A stretch of 5,184 nt of DNA from UBA6382 sp963631415 (lineage in GTDB: Bacteria; Bacteroidota; Bacteroidia; Bacteroidales; Bacteroidaceae), in contig CAVGQS010000154.1 of NCBI GenBank assembly GCA_963631415.1, positions 1 to 5,184 on the forward strand, in the 5' to 3' direction. Within the stretch, counting starts at the first letter, position 1; each line of letters begins with the position of its first letter. A program made the translations under genes and the position numbers. Of this stretch, positions 1 through 5,184 are shown in pieces. Under the pieces are notes generated by a model that searched no databases, was not told where the DNA came from, and saw only the letters and a program-made list of their open reading frames with translations.

Positions 1-18
1 GTGCGGCAGTGGCCGCAC
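1..18 (-). terminator. Hairpin downstream of the exporter gene, possible terminator
   Basis: GTGCGGC (1-7) and GCCGCAC (12-18) are perfect inverted repeats around a 4-base loop. On the minus strand this stem lies 23 bases after the exporter stop codon, where an intrinsic terminator is expected. Any U-tract would lie outside the window, so terminator function cannot be confirmed. There is no T-run on the plus-strand side. Confidence 0.4.
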
Positions 19-41
19 TCGGGGGTGGGGGAGGGAAGCCC

Positions 42-695
42 TTAGTACCAGTGCAGTCCGGTGATGGTAAACACAAAGCCCGCAACAGACGCAGCGATGA
101 CAAGGAAGCCGATGCCCTTGTTCATAATCATGATGTACTTGTCGCTGAAGGTATTGCGTATCTTGTTTATCACGAATGAGAGTCCCAGCCACCACAGCAT
201 GGCCCCCACGATGATGGCCAGATATCCTACTGCCATGTTGACGGGGTAGTCGGGCGTGATGAAGTCAAAGCGCGCGAACAGCACCAGGAAGAGCAGTATG
301 ATGAGGGGGTTGGAGAATGTCAGCAGGAAGGCGGTGAAGAAGTTCTTGAGCAGTCCGCGCTCCTTCGACACGGTGATGTTGTGCTTCTTGTGGTGTGAGA
401 GCACCATGTAGATGCCGAAGGCCAGCAGCATGGCGCTGCCCAGCAGCTGCATGATGAGCTTGTTGTTCTCGTCCTTGACGAAGTCGGTCACGAAGCTCAT
501 GCCGAATCCCGAGACGAGTGCGTAGATTATGTCGCTCAGCGCGGCGCCTACGCCCGTCAGGATGCCGTATTTGAAGCCCTTGTTGAGAACACGCTTGATG
601 CACAAGACGCCAACCGGACCGCACGGCGCGGAGCATATCACTCCGATAAACAGTCCTTTGAGTATAATGAGCAGTAATGCAATCACGTCTGTCAT
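42..695 (-). CDS. LysE/RhtB-family amino-acid exporter-like membrane protein
   Basis: This is a probable inner-membrane exporter of the LysE/RhtB superfamily, whose characterised members export amino acids or similar small solutes by secondary transport. The substrate cannot be read from sequence. The protein has 217 residues, a normal length for the family, and about six hydrophobic segments near residues 5-33, 44-68, 79-99, 118-140, 152-176 and 194-213. A basic loop (HHKKH, 101-105) lies between segments 3 and 4. Family-like signatures are the N-terminal G-x-x-x-G-x-x-x-S-A-P-x-G-P-V-G stretch (14-29), G-A-A-L-S-D (50-55) and F-S-N-P (127-130). The open frame continues upstream to 1619, but that part has no membrane-protein character and crosses the dnaE start. 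ATG at 695 is therefore chosen, because the family N-terminus begins there. No Shine-Dalgarno is visible, which is common in Bacteroidota. The gene is divergent from dnaE. Family assignment is firm; substrate is unknown. Confidence 0.9.
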   Translation of the reverse strand: MTDVIALLLIILKGLFIGVICSAPCGPVGVLCIKRVLNKGFKYGILTGVGAALSDIIYALVSGFGMSFVTDFVKDENNKLIMQLLGSAMLLAFGIYMVLSHHKKHNITVSKERGLLKNFFTAFLLTFSNPLIILLFLVLFARFDFITPDYPVNMAVGYLAIIVGAMLWWLGLSFVINKIRNTFSDKYIMIMNKGIGFLVIAASVAGFVFTITGLHWY

Positions 696-704
696 AGCAA
701 AATG

Positions 705-712
705 CAAAGTTG
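705..712 (-). promoter_or_regulatory. Possible -7 promoter element of the LysE-family gene
   Basis: Read on the minus strand, 712-705 is CAACTTTG, which differs from the Bacteroidota -7 box TAnnTTTG only at the first base. No TTTG is found about 19 bases further upstream. If used, transcription would begin only a few bases before the ATG at 695, giving an almost leaderless message. Weak call. Confidence 0.35.
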
Positions 713-802
713 CCTTTTTTTTTCGAATAAAGGCGCAGTTATGGGCTAAAAGTGATGGAAAGCCGCCTCGGCAGCGTCCAAACGGTAAGAAGGACGGATT
801 TG

Positions 803-813
803 TTTGTAACAAA
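803..813. repeat. 11-base dyad TTTGTAACAAA
   Basis: TTTGT and ACAAA are perfect inverted copies around a single A. The site lies about 108 bases upstream of the exporter start and 160 upstream of the dnaE promoter. The dyad is exact, but it is short enough to be chance in A/T-rich sequence. An operator role is only a possibility. Confidence 0.3.
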
Positions 814-878
814 ATGCAAACTGGTGTGCAGATTTTGCGCGCCGGCTGGGCCGAGGACATTGCTGCGCCAAATGGTGT

Positions 879-917
879 GTGGCAGTGGCGCGCCAGGCGG
901 AGAGTGGCAGTGGCGCG
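879..917. repeat. 14-base direct repeat, two copies 25 bases apart
   Basis: GTGGCAGTGGCGCG occurs exactly at 879-892 and again at 904-917. The first copy runs into the palindrome TGGCGCGCCA (886-895). The shorter GTGGCGCG recurs at 957-964, just before the dnaE -33 element. The core GGCAGTGGC also occurs at 5-13 inside the window-edge hairpin. The repeats sit about 53-90 bases upstream of the -33 box, a position where an activator or repressor could bind. Function is unknown. Confidence 0.6.
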
Positions 918-969
918 GCGCGACGGTGCTGAGACCGGAATTTTTCTGCCTTTTTTGTGGCGCGAAAAT

Positions 970-1000
970 TTTGAATGCCATGCTATTTTTCTTAACTTTG
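970..1000 (+). promoter_or_regulatory. Bacteroidota-type promoter for dnaE
   Basis: TTTG at 970-973 and TAACTTTG at 993-1000 are separated by 19 bases. This matches the Bacteroides -33/-7 promoter consensus (TTTG and TAnnTTTG, about 19 apart) at every fixed position. Transcription would start around 1005-1009, giving a leader of about 95 nt before dnaE. The match and position are direct observations; activity is inferred. Confidence 0.75.
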
Positions 1001-1002
1001 CC

Positions 1003-1026
1003 AAGAGTGGGGCGCCCCCTTTTTTT
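1003..1026 (+). promoter_or_regulatory. GC palindrome plus T-tract at predicted dnaE transcript start
   Basis: The perfect palindrome GGGGCGCCCC (1009-1018) is followed by C and seven T (1020-1026). AAGAG (1003-1007) can pair with CTTTT (1019-1023), including one G-U pair and with a bulged T1008, which extends the stem. It overlaps or directly follows the expected transcription start. It could be a 5'-end hairpin, a terminator-like attenuator, or simply part of the initially transcribed region. Confidence 0.4.
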
Positions 1027-1087
1027 GTTCGGGAAATCGTTTTGACGGGTGCCGCACGGTTTGTTATTTCATATATATATAAGGTAT

Positions 1088-1094
1088 AAGGAGA
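1088..1094 (+). promoter_or_regulatory. Shine-Dalgarno site of dnaE
   Basis: AAGGAGA lies 6 bases before the ATG at 1101, a strong Shine-Dalgarno match at good spacing. It follows an alternating TA tract (1071-1081) that should keep the site unstructured. Many Bacteroidota genes lack such a site, so it helps fix this start. Confidence 0.75.
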
Positions 1095-1100
1095 AAGCAG

Positions 1101-4100
1101 ATGGAAGATTTCGTTCACCTTCATGTCCATACTTACTATTCCATACTCGACGGCATGTCGTCGGTCACCAAGGTCGTAGACAAGGCCATTGGCGACGGCA
1201 TGCGCGGCGTGGCCATCACCGACCACGGCAACATGTTTGGAGTCAAGGAACTCTTTGACTACTGCAAGAAAGTCAACGGCAAACGCAAGGACGAAGGCCT
1301 TCCCCCCTTCAAGCCCATCTTCGGCTGCGAGATGTATGTGGCGCGGCGCACCAAGAAGGACATGGACCACACCAAGGGCGACCGTGGCGGCTACCACCTG
1401 GTGGTGCTGGCCAAGAACGAGCGCGGCTACCGCAACCTCGTCAAGCTCGTGTCGCGAGCATGGGTCGACGGCTTCTACGGACGTCCGCGTACTGACCGCG
1501 AGGACCTCGCCAAATTCCACGAGGGACTCATCGTGTGCTCTGCCTGCATTGCTGGCAACGTGCCCAAGAAGATTCTGGACGGCGACATAGCCGGGGCGCG
1601 CGAGGCCATAGAGTGGCACAAGTCAATCTGGGGCGACGACTACTACCTCGAGCTGCAGCGCCACGAGGTGAAGAACCCCGCCCAGCGCGCCAACCGCGAG
1701 ACCTTCCCCCTGCAGCAGAAGGCCAACGCCGTCATCATGGAGCTCGCCAAGGAGTATGGCGTCAAGCTGGTGTGCACCAACGACTGCCACTTCGTGGACG
1801 AAGACGACGCCGAGGCCCACGACCACCTGCTCTGCCTCTCCACGGGCAAGGACCTCGACGACCCCAGCCGCATGCTCTACAGCAAGCAGGAGTGGTTTAA
1901 GACCCGTGCCGAGATGAACGAGGTCTTCAGCGACGTGCCCGAGGCGCTCGCCAACACCTGCGAGATTCTGGACAAGGTGGAGACCTACAACATAGACTCC
2001 GACCCCATCATGCCCTTCTTCCCCATTCCCGAAGACTTCGGCAACGAGGAGCAGTGGCGCAAGAAATTCTCCGAGGAGGACCTCTTCCGCGAGTTCACCT
2101 CTGACGAAAACGGCGAGAACCCCCTGCCCCGGGACAAGGGCGAGGAGAAGATAAAGAAACTGGGAGGCTACGACAAAATCTACCGCATCAAGCTCGAGGC
2201 CGACTACCTGCGCAAGCTCGCCTACGACGGCGCCGCGCGGCTCTACGGCGACCCGCTGAGCCAGGAGGTCGACGACCGCATACGCTTTGAGCTCCACGTG
2301 ATGAAGACCATGGGCTTCCCCGGCTACTTCCTCATCGTGCAGGACTTTATCAACTCGGCGCGCAAGGAACTGGGCGTGTGGGTGGGTCCCGGGCGTGGCT
2401 CGGCGGCGGGCAGCGTGGTGGCGTATTGCCTGGGCATCACCAAGATTGACCCGCTCAAGTACGACCTCCTGTTTGAGCGTTTCCTCAACCCTGACCGCAT
2501 CTCGCTGCCTGATATCGACACCGACTTCGACGACGACGGCCGCGGCAAGGTGCTCCGATGGGTGATGGACAAATACGGCCACGAAAACTGCGCCCACATC
2601 ATCACCTACTCCACCATGGCCACCAAAAACTCGCTCAAGGACGTGGCGCGCGTGGAGAAAGTGCCGCTCGACCAGGTCAACGCTCTCTGCAAGGCCATAC
2701 CCGACCGACTGTCGCTCGACGGCAAGGACCTCAAGATGAACCTCGGCAACGCCATCAAGTGCGTCAAGGAACTGCAGGACGCCGAGCGGAGCGACGACCC
2801 GCGCATGGCCGACACCATCAAGTACGCACGCAAACTGGAGGGCACGGTGCGAGGCACGGGCATCCACGCCTGCGGCTTCATCATCTGCCGCGACCCGATA
2901 TCCGACCACGTGCCGGTGTCCACTGCCGACGACCCCGACTTCCCCGGCGTCAAGACGGCGGTGACGCAATACGACGGCCACGTCATCGAGTCTACCGGAC
3001 TCATCAAGATGGACTTCCTCGGACTCAAGACGCTGTCGGAGCAGAAAGAGGCGGTCAAGATCATCAAGCGCACACGGGGCATAGACCTCGACCTCGACAG
3101 CATACCCATCGACGACCCCGCCACCTACCGCCTCTATCAGGAGGGCCGCACCGTGGGCACCTTCCAGTTCGAGTCGCAGGGCATGAGGGCCTATCTGCGC
3201 AAGCTCCACCCCACGGTCTTCGAAGACCTCATAGCCATGAACGCGCTCTACCGCCCCGGACCTATGGACTACATCCCGTCGTTCATAGCGCGCAAGAACG
3301 GCTCTGAGGAAATCACCTACGACATACCGGTGATGGAGAAATACCTCAAGGACACCTACGGCATCACCGTCTACCAGGAGCAGGTGATGCTCCTGAGCCG
3401 ACTGCTGGCTGGCTTCACACGAGGCGAGAGCGACAAGCTGCGCAAGGCCATGGGCAAGAAGCAGAAGAAGATAGTAGACGAGATGAAGCCCAAGTTCATC
3501 GAGGGCGGCAAGAAGAACGGCTACGACCCCGCTGTGCTCGGCAAGATATGGGGCGACTGGGAGAAATTCGCCTCCTACGCCTTCAACAAGTCTCACGCCG
3601 CCTGCTACTCGTGGGTGGCATACCAGACCGCCTACCTCAAGGCCAACTACCCCGCCGAGTTCATGGCTGCCATCATGACGCGCCGCAAGGACGACATCAA
3701 GGAGATAACCAAACTCATGGACGAGTGCCGCACCATGAACATCACCACCCTGGGCCCCGACGTCAACGAGAGCTTTGCGGAGTTTGGCGTCAACAAGAAG
3801 GGTGAGATACGCTTCGGTCTCGCCGCCGTCAAGGGCATGGGCGAGGCTCCCGCCAACGCCATCATAGAGGAGCGCGAGAAAAACGGCCCCTACAAGGACA
3901 TCTACGACTTTGCCGAGCGCATCAACTACTCCAGCGTCAACCGCCGCTGCTTTGAGTCGCTGGTCTACAGCGGCGCCTTCGACAGCTTCGGCCTCCAGCG
4001 CGAGCAGTACGTCAACGCCAACGACAAGGGCGAAGTCTTCCTCGACCAGCTGGTGAAGTACGGCAACACGGTGCAGAACGACAAGATGAACATCATGGGC

Positions 4101-4829
4101 TCGCTCTTCGGCGACGACGAGGCTGCCTCCATTAGCAAGCCCGCGCCAGCCCCCCGCCGCAGCTCAGGCTCCAGCCTCGACATGCTCAACAAGGAGAAGA
4201 GCCTCATCGGCATCTACCTCTCCGCCCACCCGCTCGACAACTACAAGGTGGTGCTCAAGCGCTGCGTCAACGCCAAATGCCAGGAGATGACCAGCGACAA
4301 CATCACCTCCCTCATCAGGCGCGGCACGCAGTGGTCCTTCGGCGGCATGGTCACCAACGTGGTGGAGCGCTACACCAAGCGCAACACTCTCTTCGGCAAG
4401 GTCAAGATAGAGGACTTCGACGGCGAGGGCGAACTGACCATCTTCGACCAGTGGAGCGACGTGAGAAACAAGTTTGTGGTGGGCTGCGCCGTCTACGTCA
4501 GGGTCAACCTCGAGACGCCGCGCTGGAACCCCTCGCGCGTCAACATGCGCATAGAGTCGGTGGGATACCTTGCCGACGCGGCGGCGAAGCTCATCAAGAA
4601 GATGAGGGTTTCTCTCTCCGCCGACATCTTCTGCCCCGTCTTCAACAAGATGCTGACAGACCAGGTGGAGAACCACCACGGCAACACGACTGTCGTGCTC
4701 TCGGTCATGGAGCCCAAGACGCGCACGCCGGTCGAGCTGCAGCTCAAACATGAGGTGCAGCCCACGATGGAATTAATCGAGGGACTCGAAAGCTACGAGG
4801 GCGTCAGAGTGACGATAGAGGGCGAGTAA
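1101..4829 (+). CDS. dnaE: DNA polymerase III alpha subunit (DnaE)
   Basis: This is the catalytic subunit of the replicative DNA polymerase III holoenzyme, which extends primed DNA in the cytoplasm. The protein has 1242 residues, somewhat longer than E. coli DnaE (1160), and is complete. An N-terminal PHP domain (about 1-290) carries the metal-ligand pattern H8-x-H10, D17, H42, E77, H99, C149, D228 and H230. The polymerase core has V-G-P-G-R-G-S at 428-434, the catalytic pair D471 and D473 in L-P-D-I-D-T-D-F, and the third aspartate D638 in M-D-F-L-G-L. It also has Y-Q-E-Q-V (758-762), G-F-T-R-G-E-S-D-K-L-R-K-A-M-G-K-K (771-787) and F-N-K-S-H-A-A (828-834). A helix-hairpin-helix lies near 905-926, a clamp-binding-like G-S-L-F at 1000-1003, L-S-A-H-P-L at 1040-1045, and an OB fold at about 1075-1140. 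A charged stretch at 311-358 looks like an insertion. The start is supported by the PHP motif beginning at residue 4 and a good ribosome binding site. It is not PolC, because no exonuclease domain is embedded. Confidence 0.98.
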   Translation: MEDFVHLHVHTYYSILDGMSSVTKVVDKAIGDGMRGVAITDHGNMFGVKELFDYCKKVNGKRKDEGLPPFKPIFGCEMYVARRTKKDMDHTKGDRGGYHLVVLAKNERGYRNLVKLVSRAWVDGFYGRPRTDREDLAKFHEGLIVCSACIAGNVPKKILDGDIAGAREAIEWHKSIWGDDYYLELQRHEVKNPAQRANRETFPLQQKANAVIMELAKEYGVKLVCTNDCHFVDEDDAEAHDHLLCLSTGKDLDDPSRMLYSKQEWFKTRAEMNEVFSDVPEALANTCEILDKVETYNIDSDPIMPFFPIPEDFGNEEQWRKKFSEEDLFREFTSDENGENPLPRDKGEEKIKKLGGYDKIYRIKLEADYLRKLAYDGAARLYGDPLSQEVDDRIRFELHVMKTMGFPGYFLIVQDFINSARKELGVWVGPGRGSAAGSVVAYCLGITKIDPLKYDLLFERFLNPDRISLPDIDTDFDDDGRGKVLRWVMDKYGHENCAHIITYSTMATKNSLKDVARVEKVPLDQVNALCKAIPDRLSLDGKDLKMNLGNAIKCVKELQDAERSDDPRMADTIKYARKLEGTVRGTGIHACGFIICRDPISDHVPVSTADDPDFPGVKTAVTQYDGHVIESTGLIKMDFLGLKTLSEQKEAVKIIKRTRGIDLDLDSIPIDDPATYRLYQEGRTVGTFQFESQGMRAYLRKLHPTVFEDLIAMNALYRPGPMDYIPSFIARKNGSEEITYDIPVMEKYLKDTYGITVYQEQVMLLSRLLAGFTRGESDKLRKAMGKKQKKIVDEMKPKFIEGGKKNGYDPAVLGKIWGDWEKFASYAFNKSHAACYSWVAYQTAYLKANYPAEFMAAIMTRRKDDIKEITKLMDECRTMNITTLGPDVNESFAEFGVNKKGEIRFGLAAVKGMGEAPANAIIEEREKNGPYKDIYDFAERINYSSVNRRCFESLVYSGAFDSFGLQREQYVNANDKGEVFLDQLVKYGNTVQNDKMNIMGSLFGDDEAASISKPAPAPRRSSGSSLDMLNKEKSLIGIYLSAHPLDNYKVVLKRCVNAKCQEMTSDNITSLIRRGTQWSFGGMVTNVVERYTKRNTLFGKVKIEDFDGEGELTIFDQWSDVRNKFVVGCAVYVRVNLETPRWNPSRVNMRIESVGYLADAAAKLIKKMRVSLSADIFCPVFNKMLTDQVENHHGNTTVVLSVMEPKTRTPVELQLKHEVQPTMELIEGLESYEGVRVTIEGE

Positions 4830-4980
4830 AGCGGCCAGCCCGCACTTTTTGCGAAATGTCGGCCACCGCCCTGCGTATGGCGGAGAAGCGCATCGGGGCG
4901 GGGCGCTCAAATCCCTTGATGCTGCCCACTGTGGCCACGCTGTAGCCCTCGCCTGTCTTCTGTAGTTTTGTCTCGTTCAT
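4804..4980 (-). CDS. Unrecognised small ORF, 58 residues, convergent with dnaE
   Basis: This minus-strand frame runs from ATG at 4980 to TGA at 4806-4804. It begins M-N-E-T-K-L-Q-K-T-G and contains V-G-S-I-K-G-F-E-R-P-A-P-M in the middle, followed by a basic, helix-like stretch (residues 31-52, with R-R-A-V-A-D-I). There is no signal peptide, membrane segment or cysteine, so a small soluble basic protein is suggested. In favour of coding: third codon positions are GC-rich over most of its length, like dnaE, and the frame ends abruptly at its ATG in A/T-rich, non-coding sequence. An A-rich leader, typical of Bacteroidota starts, precedes the ATG. Its last 26 bases overlap the dnaE 3' end tail to tail, and the terminal residues (T-R-P-L-S-S-L) are just antisense dnaE sequence. 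It could instead be the remnant of a longer gene whose 3' part was lost. I do not recognise the family and propose no function. Confidence 0.45.
   Translation of the reverse strand: MNETKLQKTGEGYSVATVGSIKGFERPAPMRFSAIRRAVADISQKVRAGRFTRPLSSL
4831..4850 (+). terminator. Weak terminator-like stem and T-run after dnaE
   Basis: GCGG (4831-4834) can pair with CCGC (4840-4843) around a 5-base loop, followed by AC and five T (4846-4850). It starts one base after the dnaE stop codon. The 4-bp stem is short for an intrinsic terminator, and the same bases lie inside the convergent small ORF. It is only a candidate. Confidence 0.25.
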
Positions 4981-4981
4981 A

Positions 4982-5013
4982 ATAGTGCTTTTTGAGTTTT
5001 ATAGTGTTTTTTG
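4982..5013 (-). repeat. 13-base tandem repeat in the leader of the small ORF
   Basis: On the minus strand, CAAAAAACACTAT (5013-5001) and CAAAAAGCACTAT (4994-4982) differ at one of 13 positions. They have a 19-base period, with AAAACT in the 6-base gap. The proximal copy ends one base before the ATG at 4980. A repeat so placed could be an operator or an A-rich translation-initiation element. Confidence 0.55.
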
Positions 5014-5093
5014 GATTGTTTTCTATTGCTGTCCGCTAAAACCCTCTAACATTCGAACCTCCTGCCCTCCAAAAAGTCTTTTTCGTGAAAATT

Positions 5094-5110
5094 CGCACAA
5101 TTCGTGTGCG
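5094..5110. repeat. Hairpin CGCACA / TGTGCG
   Basis: CGCACA (5094-5099) and TGTGCG (5105-5110) are perfect inverted copies around ATTCG. On the minus strand the stem is followed by AATTTT, so it could be a weak terminator for a gene lying beyond the right edge. On the plus strand no T-run follows immediately. Confidence 0.4.
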
Positions 5111-5142
5111 CCTCATTTCCAGTGCGTTACGTCTGGCGCGCA

Positions 5143-5169
5143 CTAAAGAATTTTTAAGTAGTACTTTAG
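5143..5169. repeat. Nested dyads near the right edge
   Basis: CTAAAG (5143-5148) and CTTTAG (5164-5169) are inverted copies 15 bases apart. Between and overlapping them is the 11-base dyad AAGTA-G-TACTT (5156-5166). Two overlapping symmetric elements in A/T-rich intergenic DNA could be an operator for a gene off the window, but both are short. Confidence 0.3.
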
Positions 5170-5184
5170 CGATTGAAAAGTAGG

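Larger units (their letters stand above)
696..1100. other. Divergent intergenic region between the exporter gene and dnaE
   Basis: No convincing gene lies in these 405 bases. Frames that cross it have no protein-like character. It contains a T9 run (715-723) near the exporter start, a TTTGTAACAAA dyad (803-813), the decamer palindrome TGGCGCGCCA (886-895), a 14-base direct repeat (879-917), the dnaE promoter (970-1000), a GC palindrome with T-tract (1003-1026) and an alternating TA tract (1071-1081). It must hold the promoters of both flanking genes. Confidence 0.8.
4981..5184. other. A/T-rich non-coding stretch at the window end
   Basis: I find no coding frame of useful length on either strand. 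It holds the tandem repeat next to the small ORF, an AAAAAG-T-CTTTTT dyad (5071-5083), a hairpin at 5094-5110, and a dyad pair near 5143-5169. No full TTTG-N19-TAnnTTTG promoter is visible on either strand. The fall in GC content against dnaE marks it as intergenic. Confidence 0.65.

Noticed and set aside
529..1089. Plus-strand frame of 186 codons across the intergenic region
   Set aside because: It is antisense to the exporter at one end and non-coding at the other, has an irregular composition, and overlaps the dnaE promoter.
696..1619. Upstream extension of the exporter reading frame by about 308 codons
   Set aside because: The extension crosses the intergenic region and the antisense of the dnaE 5' end. 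The LysE-family N-terminus begins at the ATG at 695.
1623..3596. 657-codon open frame on the minus strand, inside dnaE
   Set aside because: It lies wholly antisense to conserved polymerase domains, has a Val/Leu/His-rich low-complexity composition, and shows no motif. Long antisense frames are expected opposite GC-rich third codon positions.
4164..4765. Minus-strand frames of 195 and 90 codons opposite the dnaE C-terminal region
   Set aside because: They are antisense to the conserved OB-fold region and their composition mirrors dnaE codon bias. No start signal or protein motif is seen.
4874..4942. 22-codon plus-strand frame starting at the ATG after dnaE
   Set aside because: It is very short, lacks a ribosome binding site, and is best explained as the antisense of the small minus-strand ORF.
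4963..4970. TAGTTTTG, a perfect -7 box match on the plus strand
   Set aside because: No TTTG lies about 19 bases upstream, it is inside the small minus-strand ORF, and no plus-strand gene follows in the window.
5045..5075. tRNA-like T-loop word GGTTCGAAT on the minus strand near 5050-5058
   Set aside because: The flanking 5-base arms (GGAGG and GTTAG) do not pair, the base after the loop is G and not C, and no acceptor or anticodon arm can be found.

Overview
The window looks like chromosomal DNA from a GC-rich member of the Bacteroidota, most likely Bacteroidales. Three things suggest this: a perfect match to the Bacteroides-type promoter (TTTG-N19-TAnnTTTG) ahead of the main gene, A/T-rich leaders, and a long DnaE of the kind seen in this phylum. 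Muribaculaceae would fit the GC-rich third codon positions combined with frequent ATA isoleucine codons, but that family-level guess is weak.

Layout. (1) 42-695, minus strand: a 217-residue LysE/RhtB-type membrane exporter. A hairpin at the window edge (1-18) may be its terminator. (2) 696-1100: a non-coding divergent intergenic region. It carries the dnaE promoter, a GC-rich palindrome plus T-tract at the predicted 5' end of the dnaE message, a short direct repeat and several small dyads. (3) 1101-4829, plus strand: complete dnaE, the catalytic alpha subunit of DNA polymerase III, with an apparently fully liganded PHP domain and all three polymerase aspartates. (4) 4804-4980, minus strand: an unrecognised 58-codon ORF that converges on dnaE and overlaps its last 26 bases. 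(5) 4981-5184: an A/T-rich non-coding stretch with a 12/13 tandem repeat directly upstream of the small ORF and two small dyads.

The exporter and dnaE are divergently transcribed and have no evident functional link, so they probably share only the intergenic region. dnaE appears to be a single-gene transcription unit here. I see no CRISPR array, mobile element, tRNA, rRNA or defence system. This is mostly an ordinary housekeeping region. The parts least explained by known biology are the small convergent ORF with its repeated leader and the palindrome at the start of the dnaE transcript.
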